Assembly (NCBI RefSeq): GCF_026340465.1
Contig: NZ_JAPEPC010000001.1
Location: 3,002,001 to 3,066,000, forward strand
Direction: 5' to 3'
Length of the DNA: 64,000 nt
From: Streptomyces sp. NBC_01306
Lineage (GTDB): Bacteria; Actinomycetota; Actinomycetes; Streptomycetales; Streptomycetaceae
In this document: one piece after another, positions 17,324-26,485 of the stretch
How positions within the stretch are numbered: the first letter of the stretch is position 1
Layout of the letters: each line of letters starts with the position of its first letter
Position numbers and translations under genes: made by a program
The notes under the pieces: model-generated
The model's input: only the letters and a program-made list of their open reading frames with translations
Told to the model about the DNA's origin: nothing
The model's database searches: none

Positions 17324-19408
17324 CTAGGGGCTGTCGTCCGGATCGGGCCGCGGGCGGGGCGGCTCCTCGTCCAGGGCCGCGGTGAGTTCGTCGAGGGTGT
17401 CGAGCAGCAGCCCCGCCCCGCTGCGTACGACCTGGTCGGGTACGCCTTCGCCGTCCCACGCTGCGAGGTTCTCGCGCACCTCGTCCCAGTGCGGTACGCG
17501 CCGCTGCCGGATGTCCTTGGCGCCCCGCTCGACCGCGTGCAGCAGCGCCTGCGCGACGTCGCGCGCGTCCGGTACGGGGGTGGTGGAGCGGCTGGGCAGA
17601 TGGGCCTCCATCAGCATGGCGGCCCGGCCCAGTTGTGCCATCGCCTCCTCCGCGTCGGCGGCTGCCGACCTGGACAGGCCGCGGTGGCGCACCGGTTCGT
17701 GGGTGGCCCGCTCCACCGCCTCCTGCCAGGCGATCCTGGCGGTGCGCGCGGCCAGCACCGCGTCCCGGACATCGGTCCTGCGGGCGCCGGCCGGGTCGGC
17801 GTAGTGCGCGACGACCGCCGCCGCGTAACGGCCGTCGGCGAGCAGCCAGTCGGCGAGCCGGTTGCGCAGCCTGGGTGTCTCCCAGGCCGGATAGACGGCG
17901 TACGCGACCATCGCGAGCAGTCCGCCGATCAGGGTGAGCAGCACCCGGTCCCGGACGGTCTGGCCGACGTCGAGTCCGCTCATGCCGAGCAGGAAGACCA
18001 CATAGGCGGAGACGCAGGCCGAGCCGGCCGCGTACCCCGTGCGCATCAGGAGGAACATCAGCCCCGCGCAGACCACCGCGAGCGCCCCGGACGGGTACGG
18101 CCCGGGATGCGCCAGCTGGACGACCGCGGTGGCGACCGACACTCCGACGAGCGTGCCGCCGAAGCGCGCGACGGCGCGGCCGTACGTCTGGGCGAAGGCC
18201 GGGCGCATCACCATCACGGAGGCCAGCGGCACCCAGTAGCCATGCCCGAACGGCAGGGCGACGCCGATGAGATAGCCCACCGCCGCGACCACCGCGGTGC
18301 GGATCGCGTGGCGCAGGACCGCTGAGTCGTGGCTGTGCAGTTCCTTGCGCATGGTCCGCAGCACGACCGGGGCCATCCGTACCAGCGTGGGCCGTACCAG
18401 CGGCTCGGTGTCGTTCGTGGTGCCCTCGCCCTGCGCCGTCTCGACGACGTCGCGGAGCAGGGTCGCCAGCCGGGCGCCGGCGCGGCGGGCGGGTCCGGTG
18501 AGCACGTCGGGGTTGTCGGGGGCCTCCAGTACGGCGAGGGCCGGGGCGGAGATGACCACCGGTTCGCCGTGCCGGACGGCGTGGGCGGCGGAGTCCAGTA
18601 CGGAGCCTGCGGCGGCCAGGAGTTCGCGTACCCGGTCGCGTTCGGGGCCCTCGGCCGCGGCGCCGACGGCCGGGTCGGCGAGGGAGGCGAGCACCGGCCT
18701 GACCCGCTCGGCGAGGCCGCGGGTGCCGTGCAGTTCGGCGGGGCGCCTGCGGGCCTCCCGGCGGGTGACGGCGGCGGCACTGCGGGCCGTCACGAACGGC
18801 TCCGGGTCGAAGGGGGCGATCGGGTCCTGGCGCAGCCTGCGTGCGTAGTCGGCCTCGGCGGCCAGCGCGTCGGCGAGGGCGTCGCGCTGGGCTCCCCATC
18901 GCCGGACGGGGAAGAGGACGATCAGGCCGGCCTGGACGACCGCGCCGCAGGCGATGATCGCGGCGTGGCCTGCGGCGGCCAGCACGGAGGTGGGGAGGGT
19001 GACGGTCACCAGCATCATGGCGACGTTGGAGGCGGCGATGATGCCCGCGGTGGGGCCCACGGCCCAGGCCAGCCCCGCCACGAACGCCCAGAGCGCGATC
19101 AGCGTCATGAACAGCGCGGTGTGCACGCCGGAGAGATAGCCGAGGAAGGTCGACACGGCCAGCGTCCCGCCCGAGAACAACGCCAGGACCGGCCGGGCGC
19201 GCCAGCTGCGCTGGAAGCTGGCGATGGCGGCCTGGTAGGCGCCGAAGGCGGAACTCGCCGCGACGGCGGGGCCGAAGAGGTCGAGGCTGAGCAGGACGAC
19301 CAGGGCGAGGCCCGCGGCGCCGCGGAACGCGATGAGCGGTTCCAGGCGCCGCCGTTCGATCGTCAGCCCGGAGCGGGCGGTGGCGTACAGGGCCCGGAGC
19401 CAGGTCAT
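17324..19408 (-). CDS. FUSC family membrane protein
   Basis: 694-aa protein with two clusters of hydrophobic segments (about 25-165 and 350-500), each followed by a soluble domain. This is the usual layout of fusaric-acid-resistance/YccS-like proteins, such as aromatic acid exporter subunits. The second cluster begins with the FUSC-like RHAIRTAVVAAVGYLIGVALPF (read as RHAIRTAVVAAVGYL then IGVALPF). The transported compound is unknown. ATG 19408 (MTWLRALYATAR) is preferred over the open upstream extension to 19438. It is convergent with the lipoprotein gene and shares an abutting stop (TAG/CTA at 17321-17326). Confidence 0.82.
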   Translation of the reverse strand: MTWLRALYATARSGLTIERRRLEPLIAFRGAAGLALVVLLSLDLFGPAVAASSAFGAYQAAIASFQRSWRARPVLALFSGGTLAVSTFLGYLSGVHTALFMTLIALWAFVAGLAWAVGPTAGIIAASNVAMMLVTVTLPTSVLAAAGHAAIIACGAVVQAGLIVLFPVRRWGAQRDALADALAAEADYARRLRQDPIAPFDPEPFVTARSAAAVTRREARRRPAELHGTRGLAERVRPVLASLADPAVGAAAEGPERDRVRELLAAAGSVLDSAAHAVRHGEPVVISAPALAVLEAPDNPDVLTGPARRAGARLATLLRDVVETAQGEGTTNDTEPLVRPTLVRMAPVVLRTMRKELHSHDSAVLRHAIRTAVVAAVGYLIGVALPFGHGYWVPLASVMVMRPAFAQTYGRAVARFGGTLVGVSVATAVVQLAHPGPYPSGALAVVCAGLMFLLMRTGYAAGSACVSAYVVFLLGMSGLDVGQTVRDRVLLTLIGGLLAMVAYAVYPAWETPRLRNRLADWLLADGRYAAAVVAHYADPAGARRTDVRDAVLAARTARIAWQEAVERATHEPVRHRGLSRSAAADAEEAMAQLGRAAMLMEAHLPSRSTTPVPDARDVAQALLHAVERGAKDIRQRRVPHWDEVRENLAAWDGEGVPDQVVRSGAGLLLDTLDELTAALDEEPPRPRPDPDDSP

Positions 19409-19571
19409 GGGTCTGAGAGTAGCGGGATATGGGGGCATATCGGGCGCATGGAAGTACGGGGGGGGGAGGCGGGGGGCGCTGGAGTGTTGGGGCGCTGGAG
19501 TGCTGGGCGGGCTCGCCCGCGGGGGAGGGCCGCCCGCACCTGGCCGTTGGGGCCGGGGACGGCCTCCGCCG

Positions 19572-20702
19572 TCAGGCCCCCGGCTCCAGCCGGGCCTTCG
19601 GCCCCAGCCCCGCCGCGTCCGCCGCCGCCGTGCCGTCCAGCCAGCCCGCCTCGTCCGTGACGCCCCGCACCCGGCTCACGGTCGTCTCGGGGAACATCCG
19701 GTCCGCCTCCGACACCACCGCCACGTCCCGCTCCGCGAGCACGGGCAGCAGCGAGCCCGCGGCCTCCGCCGTCACCTCGTCCGCCGTCCGGGCGAGCCGG
19801 TGGCCGAGCCTGCTGGCGTACGCCGCCAGGAACGACTGCCGGAACGTCTTGGTCCGCTTGCGCCCGCCCGCGCGCTGCGCCGCCTCCGCGCGGGTCATCG
19901 CAGCCGTCCCCTGGACCAGGAGTGAGGTGTGGAGCAGTTCGACGACCTCCAGGTCGGGCTCGAAGCCGACGACCGTGGAGAAGCCGAACGCGCTGTTCCA
20001 CACCGCGCGGCAGCGGTTCGCGGTGGCGACCGCGTCGAGCAGGACCGCCTTGGCCGTCTCGTACGGGGCGTCGACGCCGATGCGGCAGGCCGCCGGGGTG
20101 TCCGTACCGTGCCCGTCGGCCGCGAGCCGCGCCTCGTCGATGCTGTGCCGGGCCATCAGCTCCTGCGCCTTCCCGCTGAGCGCCTCGGCCTCCGCCGCGT
20201 AGTCCGTCGCCTCGGCCTTGGCGAGCAGCGCCCGGATCCGGCCGAGCGTCCGCGGCTCGGCGTGGTGGTGGGGCGGGAGGAGTACGTCGGCGCCCGGCGC
20301 GGGGCCCACCGGTTCGATGGCCGGGAGGCGCAGGAGCAGCCGGTACAGCTCCAGGAGCGCGGTCGCGTACGAGAAGCGGTCGGCCTCCCAGGGCGGTGCG
20401 GCCAGTTCGTCCAGCTGGGTCTGCCAGCGCGGCGGCAGCCGCTTGTACGCCCGTACCTCCGCCGTGATCAGCGCCGAGAGCAGCCGGACGTGCCGGTCGG
20501 CCAGATCGCGCCGGACGAGCCGTACGACATCGGCGGGCTGCCACCCCCGCTGCCAGGCCCGGCGCAGGAACTCCTCGCCGCGCCGCCCCACCTCCGCGTC
20601 GGCGGCCGGGTCGGCGGCGAGCAGGGAGGCTCCGGTGTCCAGGCCCGCGTCACTCTCGCTGTAGAGGGCGGCGGCGAAGGCCCGGTCGGTCACCGATTCC
20701 AT
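19572..20702 (-). CDS. DUF2786 domain-containing protein
   Basis: 376-aa soluble protein. The segment LGRIRALLAKAEATDYAAEAEALSGKAQELMARHSIDEA (positions about 175-213; quoted only as LGRIRALLAKAE and AQELMARHSIDEA) is the DUF2786 motif. It occurs in bacterial and phage proteins of unknown function. The rest is helix-rich and Ala/Arg-rich. ATG 20702 (MESVTDRAF) is chosen; the frame is open to 20822 but that part lacks conserved sequence. The region 19409-19571 between this and the FUSC gene is GC-rich with no gene seen. Confidence 0.78.
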   Translation of the reverse strand: MESVTDRAFAAALYSESDAGLDTGASLLAADPAADAEVGRRGEEFLRRAWQRGWQPADVVRLVRRDLADRHVRLLSALITAEVRAYKRLPPRWQTQLDELAAPPWEADRFSYATALLELYRLLLRLPAIEPVGPAPGADVLLPPHHHAEPRTLGRIRALLAKAEATDYAAEAEALSGKAQELMARHSIDEARLAADGHGTDTPAACRIGVDAPYETAKAVLLDAVATANRCRAVWNSAFGFSTVVGFEPDLEVVELLHTSLLVQGTAAMTRAEAAQRAGGRKRTKTFRQSFLAAYASRLGHRLARTADEVTAEAAGSLLPVLAERDVAVVSEADRMFPETTVSRVRGVTDEAGWLDGTAAADAAGLGPKARLEPGA

Positions 20703-20838
20703 ACGTCGTCCCCGCGCCCGGCATCCCTGCGGCCAGTCTCCATACCGCCAGTCTCCATGCGGCCAAGGGTAGGTCTCGGCCGGCACCGCTGTGGTCTTGA
20801 CCGGCACCGCCGCAGGGGGCACCCCGGGCCGTGAAGCC

Positions 20839-20881
20839 CGACGGATTCTCTGTCCACAGCCTGTGGACAGAGAATCCGTCG
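20839..20881. terminator. Long perfect hairpin containing paired DnaA-box-like sites
   Basis: 21-bp perfect arms (20839-20859 and 20861-20881) with a single-base spacer, ending 5 nt beyond the stop of the leftward oxidoreductase gene. Inside each arm is CTGTCCACA, which fits the Streptomyces DnaA-box consensus, one on each strand. A transcription terminator is the simplest reading. Confidence 0.75.
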
Positions 20882-20886
20882 CCGCC

Positions 20887-21798
20887 TCACACCCTCAGCA
20901 CCAGCTTCCCCCGTACATGCCCCTCCTCGCTCAGCGTCTGCGCCTGCGCGGCCTGCTCCAGCGGAAGCACCTTCGCCACCTCCACACGCAGCGTGCCGTC
21001 CGCCGCCAGCAGGGCCTGCTCCGCCAGGTTCTCCGCCGCGTCGGCGGACATGGAGCCCCCGCTGAAGACCACACCCAGCTCCCGCGCCGCCGGGTCGGCG
21101 ATCGTGACGACGCGGTCCGTCGTACCGCCGCGCAGCTCGATCGCGTCCGGGAGCGCCCCCTTGCCCGCGATGTCGAAGACCGCGTCCACCCCCTGCGGGG
21201 CGACCGCGCGGACCCGCTCCACGAGCCCTTCGCCGTATGTCACGGGCGTCGCGCCGAGCTCCCGCAGGAAGTCGTGGCTGGCCTCGGACCCGGTGGCGAT
21301 GACCGTCGCGCCCCGGGCCGCCGCGAGCTGGACGGCGATCGAACCGACCGCCCCCGCACCGCCGTTGACGAGCAGCGTCTCGCCGTTCTTCAGCTCCAGC
21401 AGGTTCAGGACGCGCTGCGATGTCTCACCGGCCACCGGCAGCGCGACCGCCGACTCCCAGGGGAGCGCGTCGGGCTTGGGCGCGTAGGTCTCGACGAGTG
21501 CGTAGGGCGCGTACCCACCCATGACGCTCCAGCCCACCACCTCGTCGCCGATCGCGGTCCCGGTGACGCCCTCACCGATCTCGTCCACGGTCCCGGCGAC
21601 CTCCGACCCCGGGATCGCGGGCAGCACGGTCGGGAAGAATTCCTCCGCCCAGCCGCTGCGGATCTTGTAGTCGAGGGCGTTGACCCCGGCGGCGGCCACC
21701 TTCAGACGGACCTGGCCGGGCCCCGCGTGCGGCTCGGCGGTCTCCTTGAGCCGGAGCACCTCGGGGCCGCCGAACTCCTCGAACACGATCGCTTTCAT
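20887..21798 (-). CDS. NADP-dependent oxidoreductase, quinone-oxidoreductase type (MDR superfamily)
   Basis: 303-aa zinc-independent medium-chain dehydrogenase/reductase. The N-terminal GroES-like domain includes AAGVNALDYKIRSG, and the Rossmann motif VNGGAGAVGSIAVQLA spans about 150-165. This fits quinone or enone reductases that use NADPH. The catalytic-zinc Cys of alcohol dehydrogenases is absent. The start is ATG 21798 with GGAGGAGATTCC directly upstream. The leader just upstream contains unusual 8-9-bp repeats (21815-21885). The gene is divergent from the DNA polymerase gene and ends at a strong hairpin. Confidence 0.88.
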   Translation of the reverse strand: MKAIVFEEFGGPEVLRLKETAEPHAGPGQVRLKVAAAGVNALDYKIRSGWAEEFFPTVLPAIPGSEVAGTVDEIGEGVTGTAIGDEVVGWSVMGGYAPYALVETYAPKPDALPWESAVALPVAGETSQRVLNLLELKNGETLLVNGGAGAVGSIAVQLAAARGATVIATGSEASHDFLRELGATPVTYGEGLVERVRAVAPQGVDAVFDIAGKGALPDAIELRGGTTDRVVTIADPAARELGVVFSGGSMSADAAENLAEQALLAADGTLRVEVAKVLPLEQAAQAQTLSEEGHVRGKLVLRV

Positions 21799-21814
21799 GG
21801 AATCTCCTCCGTCA

Positions 21815-21885
21815 GTCGCAAAGTCTCGAAGTCGCAAAGCCGCAAAGCCGCGGGGCCGCGGGGCCGCGAAGCCAGTCGCAGAGTC
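21815..21885 (-). repeat. Short tandem repeats in the oxidoreductase leader
   Basis: GTCGCAAAG at 21815 and 21831, followed by four head-to-tail 8-mers (CCGCAAAG, CCGCGGGG, CCGCGGGG, CCGCGAAG) at 21840-21871. They lie 17-90 nt upstream of the oxidoreductase start and within its probable transcript leader. Confidence 0.6.
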
Positions 21886-22062
21886 AGTCGCCCTATCGTT
21901 CCCGGCCCCGCCCGTCTTCCACACGGTTCCACCCGTCCGAACGGACCGGGGCCGGTACAAGTGCCGCCCGTACGCAGTCGTTGCCCGGCGGCTGAAGCCC
22001 CCTCACCGTGCCCCACCGCGGCATCCGGCCGATTGTCAGTGGTGGCTGCCACACTCGATCGC

Positions 22063-23745
22063 ATGACCGATCGGTGGGCTCTGGCGACGGCGGAGGGCGG
22101 CGGGGCACACCTCGCGCCACTCGGCGGAGACGGGCTGCCCGCCGGGGACGTGGTGTTCGAGCCGGACCTGGCCGAGGCGGTGCGGGCCCGGCCGGATGTC
22201 GGGCGGTGGGTGTGGCGCTCGACCGCCGAGATCTATCCGCGGCTGCTCGCCGCCGGGGTGCGGGTCGAGCGGTGTTACGACATCGAGGACGCGGAGCTGC
22301 TGCTGCTCGGCCACGACGGGCGGTACGGCGAGCCACGGTCCGCTGCGGCGGCCTGGGCCCGGCTGCACCGGGCGCCCGTGCCGCCCGATCCGCGCCCCCG
22401 GTCGGCCGAGCCCGGCGCACAGTCCTCCCTCTTCGAACCGGCCCCCGTCCCCATGGAGTTCGGCGCGCTCCTGGAGGTGTACGCGGACCAGCTCGTCCGG
22501 TACGGGACCACCACCCACCCGGACCGGATGCGGCTGCTGACCGCGTCGGAGTCGGCGGGGATGCTGGTGGCGGCCGAGATGCACCGGGACGGGCTGCCCT
22601 GGCGGGCCGATGTGCACCGGGCCGTTCTGGACGAGCTGCTCGGCGAGCGGTATGCGGGCGGCGGCGAGCCGCGCCGGATGGCGGAGCTGGCGGACGAGGT
22701 GTCGGCGGCCTTCGGACGCCGGGTCAGACCGGAGCTGCCCGCCGATGTCATCAAGGCGTTCGCCCAGGCCGGGATCAAGGTGAAGTCGACCCGCCGTTGG
22801 GAGATCGAGGGCATCGCACATCCGGCGGTGCGACCCCTCCTCCAGTACAAGAAGCTGTACCGGATCTGGACGGCCAACGGCTGGAGCTGGCTCCAGGACT
22901 GGGTGCGGGACGGGCGTTTCCGCCCGGAGTACCAGCCGGGCGGGACGGTCTCCGGGCGGTGGACCACCAATGGCGGCGGGGCACTTCAGATCCCGAAGGT
23001 GATCCGGCGGGCGGTCGTCGCGGACCAGGGCTGGCGTCTGGTGGTGGCCGACGCCGACCAGATGGAGCCCCGGGTGCTGGCGGCGGTCTCCCGCGACCGG
23101 GGCCTGATGGAGGTGGCAGGACAGGACAGGGATCTGTACTCGGCCCTCTCCGACCGGGCGTTCAGCGGGGACCGCGACCATGCCAAGCTCGCACTGCTCG
23201 GCGCGGTCTACGGCCAGACCTCGGGGGACGGCCTGAAGAACCTCGCGGCGCTGCGGCGCCGGTTCCCGGCAGCCGTGGCCTACGTCGACGACGCGGCGAA
23301 GGCGGGCGAGGAGGGGCGGCTCGTACGGACCTGGCTGGGGCGGACCAGTCCACCGGCGGCCGGGGCCGAGGACGGCGACGAAGCGGGCATCCCGCAGGAG
23401 GACCCGCCCCACGGCCGGTTCCCGGAGGCCGGACCCCGCTCGTCGGACGCCCGCGCCTGGGGCCGGTTCACCCGGAACTTCGTGGTCCAGGGCAGCGCGG
23501 CCGACTGGGCGCTGCTGATGCTGGCCGCGCTGCGCCGCGCTCTGCACACCGCGGGGCTCCGCGCCGAGCTGGTCTTCTTCCAGCACGACGAGGTGATCGT
23601 GCACTGCCCGCGGGACGAGGCGCCACAGGTGGTCGAGGCGATCCGCGCGGCCGGTGAGCTGGCCGGGCGGATCGCCTTCGGGGAGACGCCGGTGCGGTTC
23701 CCGTTCACGACGGCGGTGGTGAAGTGCTACGCCGACGCGAAATGA
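22063..23745 (+). CDS. Family A DNA polymerase (bifunctional exonuclease/polymerase type)
   Basis: 560-aa Pol I-like protein lacking the 5' nuclease domain. The polymerase motifs are motif A DADQMEPR at 330-337, motif B with K375 and AVYGQ at 381-385, and motif C QHDEVIVH at 507-514. The N-terminal 160 residues correspond to the 3'-5' exonuclease region but appear shortened and lack an obvious DxE catalytic pair. An insert with acidic/Pro-rich sequence (about 428-462) follows the fingers. Actinobacteria carry such a second Pol I homologue besides the full PolA, with unproven roles in repair. No good ribosome site precedes ATG 22063. The gene is divergent from the oxidoreductase gene. Confidence 0.85.
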   Translation: MTDRWALATAEGGGAHLAPLGGDGLPAGDVVFEPDLAEAVRARPDVGRWVWRSTAEIYPRLLAAGVRVERCYDIEDAELLLLGHDGRYGEPRSAAAAWARLHRAPVPPDPRPRSAEPGAQSSLFEPAPVPMEFGALLEVYADQLVRYGTTTHPDRMRLLTASESAGMLVAAEMHRDGLPWRADVHRAVLDELLGERYAGGGEPRRMAELADEVSAAFGRRVRPELPADVIKAFAQAGIKVKSTRRWEIEGIAHPAVRPLLQYKKLYRIWTANGWSWLQDWVRDGRFRPEYQPGGTVSGRWTTNGGGALQIPKVIRRAVVADQGWRLVVADADQMEPRVLAAVSRDRGLMEVAGQDRDLYSALSDRAFSGDRDHAKLALLGAVYGQTSGDGLKNLAALRRRFPAAVAYVDDAAKAGEEGRLVRTWLGRTSPPAAGAEDGDEAGIPQEDPPHGRFPEAGPRSSDARAWGRFTRNFVVQGSAADWALLMLAALRRALHTAGLRAELVFFQHDEVIVHCPRDEAPQVVEAIRAAGELAGRIAFGETPVRFPFTTAVVKCYADAK

Positions 23746-23845
23746 CCGGTTCGCACCGCGACGACTGTTCGCCGGGCCGTCGGGTACGCGGAGGGACGAG
23801 CAGACAGCAAGCGAACAGCGAATCGACGCAAGGAGTGCACGCACC

Positions 23846-24319
23846 ATGACTGCCACCGTGAAGAGCACCCTGCCGGACCCGGCACGTGAGACCACCGGGA
23901 AGGCGCTCCAGGACGCCCTGGTCGATCTGCTCGGCCTCTCCCTCCTCGCGAAGCAGGCGCACTGGACCGTGGTGGGGCCTCGTTTCCGCTCCATCCACCT
24001 CCAGCTGGACGAGGTGGTCACCACGGCCCGCGACTACGCGGACACGGTCGCCGAGCGGTCCTCGGCCATCGGCGTGCCGCCGGACGGGCGCATCACCGCG
24101 CTGGCCAAGACGAGTGAGCTGCCCGAGCCCGCCACCGGCTGGACGCCCGACGACGACGTCGTGGCGCTCCTGGTGGACGCGCTGGGTGGCACGATCACCC
24201 GGCTGCGCGCCGGGATCGCGGCGACCGAGCAGGCGGACCCGGTGTCGCAGGACCTGCTGATCGGACTGACCGCCGAGCTGGAGAAGCAGCGCTGGATGTT
24301 CCAGGCGGAGAACGTCTGA
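23846..24319 (+). CDS. Dps-family ferritin-like DNA-protection protein
   Basis: 157-aa four-helix-bundle protein. The Dps ferroxidase signature is recognisable: KQAHWTVVGPRF with His about 39, then HLQLDEVV with Asp about 54 on the second helix. Dps dodecamers oxidise and store iron and protect DNA from peroxide, and Streptomyces species use several during sporulation and osmotic stress. The N-terminal tail is short and only mildly basic. The ATG has AGGAG about 9 nt upstream. A bidirectional hairpin lies between it and the convergent phosphatase gene. Confidence 0.92.
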   Translation: MTATVKSTLPDPARETTGKALQDALVDLLGLSLLAKQAHWTVVGPRFRSIHLQLDEVVTTARDYADTVAERSSAIGVPPDGRITALAKTSELPEPATGWTPDDDVVALLVDALGGTITRLRAGIAATEQADPVSQDLLIGLTAELEKQRWMFQAENV

Positions 24320-24373
24320 CCCGGCCCCGCCCTCCCTCGCCGACTACCGAGCCGCCGCCCTACCCCTGGGCCG

Positions 24374-24430
24374 TGTTTGAGAAGTCCCGTCTGTCGCGCC
24401 CTCCGGGCAGACGACGCTACTTCTCAGACA
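24374..24430. terminator. Bidirectional hairpin between dps and the phosphatase gene
   Basis: Outer 12-bp arms TGTTTGAGAAGT (24374-24385) and ACTTCTCAGACA (24419-24430) with one mismatch, plus an inner CGTCTG/CAGACG stem. The right arm includes the last codons of the convergent phosphatase gene. Confidence 0.6.
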
Positions 24431-26138
24431 CTCCCTGGGTCCGCCCCGAGCGGATCCGGGACGCGAGGACCGCGATGTCGTCCGTGGCGTCCCGGCCGAA
24501 CCGGTCGAGCACCTCGTCGAGCAGGCCCTCCAGGGTCCCGCCGACCGGCAGCCGCAGGTCGGCCAGCCGGTTGACGGACACATCGATGTCCTCGTCCCTG
24601 CGTTCCACCAGGCCGTCGGTGTACATGAACAGCACGGTTCCCGGGCCGCAGGGCAGCGAGGCGGTCCGGTAGCCGCCGAGCCCCGTGCCGAGCGGCGGCC
24701 CGACCGGTATCCCGGCGATCACGGCGCCCGCTCCGTGGTCGATGAACACGGGCGGCAGATGACCGGCGCTGGCCACCTGACACTCCCCCCGGAAGCGGTC
24801 CACGACCGCCAGCAGACAGGTGGCGGCCCGGTCGATGCCCGCCTTCTCCACCATCAGGTCGAGCCGTTCCAGGATGACGTGCGGCGGCAGTTCGTCCTGG
24901 GCGAGGAGCCTCACCATGGACCGGTAGTGGCTCATCGCCACGGCCGCCTCCACCCCGTGCCCCATCACATCGCCCATGACCTTCAGATGGCGGGCGTCCG
25001 ACAGGGGTACGACGTCGAACCAGTCGCCGCCGACCTCCGCGCCCTGGCCGACCGGCAGATAGCGGGTGGCGACCTCGATGTGCGGGTGCGGTTCGCGCGG
25101 CTCGGAGAGCAGGGCACGCTGCAGTTCCAGGGCGATGCCGTGCTCACGCGTGTAGCGGCGGGCGTGGTCGAGGTCGACGGCGGCCCGGACCGCGAGCTCC
25201 CTGGCGACCGCCACGTCCTGGTCGGTGAAGGCCGGCGAGTCCCCGGCCCGTACGAGTGCCAGGCAGCCCAGCGGACGGCCCCGGGAGGTGAGCGGCACGA
25301 TGCACACGGAGTGGAAGCCGAGCGCGCGGTAGACGGCGACCCGCTCGGGGCTGGGGGCGGACGCGGTCAGCTGGGCGTCGGTGGAGAGGTTCTGCACGAC
25401 GGGCTGGTTCGTCTCCAGACAGACCGGGATGGCTCCGCCGTCCTGGTAGTCGGCGTACTGCCCCGGCTCCCCGAACTGCCGTACCGCCTCCGCGAGACCC
25501 GGTACGGCCGCCAAACCCGCTCTGCGCAGCCGGACCACCCCGGCGGGCGGCGGCCGGACCGGATGGCCGATCTCCGGTACGAACACCTCGACACTCGCCA
25601 CGTCGGCGAGCTCGGGGACCACGAACTCGGCCAGCTCCCGGCAGGTGGTGTTCATGTCCAGTGTGGTGCCGATCCGGTTCGTCGCCGTGTCGAGCATCGT
25701 CAGATGCCGGCTGACCCGTTCGTACTCCACATGCCGGCGGCGCGGCGCCAGGACCTCCAGCATGATCAGGACGAGCCCGCGGACCTCCCCGTCCTGTTCG
25801 ACGCGGTGACATGCGCCCTGCCAGAACCGCAGCCCAGGATGGTCCGACGAGGGCGTACGGCCGCTCGACGCCACCTCACGGGCCCGGCCGTCGGCCAGCG
25901 CCCCGCGCAGCAGGTCCGTGGGCACGTTCAGCTCCGGAAGGATGTCCTCCACGGTGCGGCCGAGATGTTCGGCTGCCGGAATGCCGTGCATCTCTTCGAG
26001 TGCCGGGTTGACGTACAGATAGCGCAGCTCGGTATCCAGCACGCAGATACCCGCCGGGGTGCCCCTGAACAGCGATTCCAGGCATTCCACGCCCTCTGGG
26101 GGCTCGACAGGCGGAACATCCGGCGCATCGGCGCACAC
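24417..26138 (-). CDS. PAS-GAF-PP2C (SpoIIE-type) serine phosphatase
   Basis: 573-aa signalling phosphatase. A PAS domain (about 20-130; FRGTPAGICVLDTELRYLYV) comes first. A GAF domain (about 150-310) follows. Last is a PP2C/SpoIIE domain (about 345-565) with metal-binding pattern EVGGDWFDV, GDVMGHGVEAA and TDDIAVLASR. Such proteins dephosphorylate anti-sigma-factor antagonists in Streptomyces sigma-factor switching, and are abundant in the genus. GTG 26138 is chosen because AGGAGGTCCC is directly upstream; the long upstream open frame lacks domain sequence. The gene is convergent with dps and divergent from an aldo/keto reductase. Confidence 0.9.
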   Translation of the reverse strand: MCADAPDVPPVEPPEGVECLESLFRGTPAGICVLDTELRYLYVNPALEEMHGIPAAEHLGRTVEDILPELNVPTDLLRGALADGRAREVASSGRTPSSDHPGLRFWQGACHRVEQDGEVRGLVLIMLEVLAPRRRHVEYERVSRHLTMLDTATNRIGTTLDMNTTCRELAEFVVPELADVASVEVFVPEIGHPVRPPPAGVVRLRRAGLAAVPGLAEAVRQFGEPGQYADYQDGGAIPVCLETNQPVVQNLSTDAQLTASAPSPERVAVYRALGFHSVCIVPLTSRGRPLGCLALVRAGDSPAFTDQDVAVARELAVRAAVDLDHARRYTREHGIALELQRALLSEPREPHPHIEVATRYLPVGQGAEVGGDWFDVVPLSDARHLKVMGDVMGHGVEAAVAMSHYRSMVRLLAQDELPPHVILERLDLMVEKAGIDRAATCLLAVVDRFRGECQVASAGHLPPVFIDHGAGAVIAGIPVGPPLGTGLGGYRTASLPCGPGTVLFMYTDGLVERRDEDIDVSVNRLADLRLPVGGTLEGLLDEVLDRFGRDATDDIAVLASRIRSGRTQGVSEK

Positions 26139-26376
26139 GGGACCTCCTGGGACGGGACGGTGATCGCCCTGACCTCCATGGTCGGCCGCGCCGGCGCCGC
26201 GCGCATCTGCCAGGGTCCGTCCGCCGGGGCTCGTCCGCCGGGGCCCGGCGGATGCGCGCGGCGCCGGTGCGGGACCCCGGAGGCAAGACCCCAGAGGCAA
26301 GGCCCCGGAGACGGAACCCCTGAGACGGGGCTTGCGCTGGAGCGCGCTCCAGCTCCTAGCGTCGTGCCTCGTGCCC

Positions 26377-26464
26377 ACCACGCCGTGCGTACCACGCCGT
26401 ACGTATCGCGTCACGCCGATACGTATCGCATCACGCCGTACGTACCGCCACCGTACGTACCACC
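26377..26464 (+). repeat. Degenerate tandem repeats rich in TACGTA before the aldo/keto reductase
   Basis: About five units of 14-20 bp built on CACGCCGTACGTAT(C)GC: 26377-26390, 26391-26410, 26411-26430, 26431-26449 and 26450-26464. Several contain the palindrome TACGTA. They fill the end of the 347-bp gap 26139-26485 and stop 21 bp before the reductase start. No gene is seen in the rest of the gap. Confidence 0.65.
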
Positions 26465-26485
26465 ACCCGACCGAAGGGCAACACC

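Noticed and set aside
21799..22062. Extension of the oxidoreductase or polymerase frames into their shared upstream region
   Set aside because: Both internal ATGs match family N-termini, and the extensions cover repeats and promoter DNA only.
26377..26464. Repeats considered as a CRISPR array
   Set aside because: Units are contiguous and degenerate, with no unique spacers.
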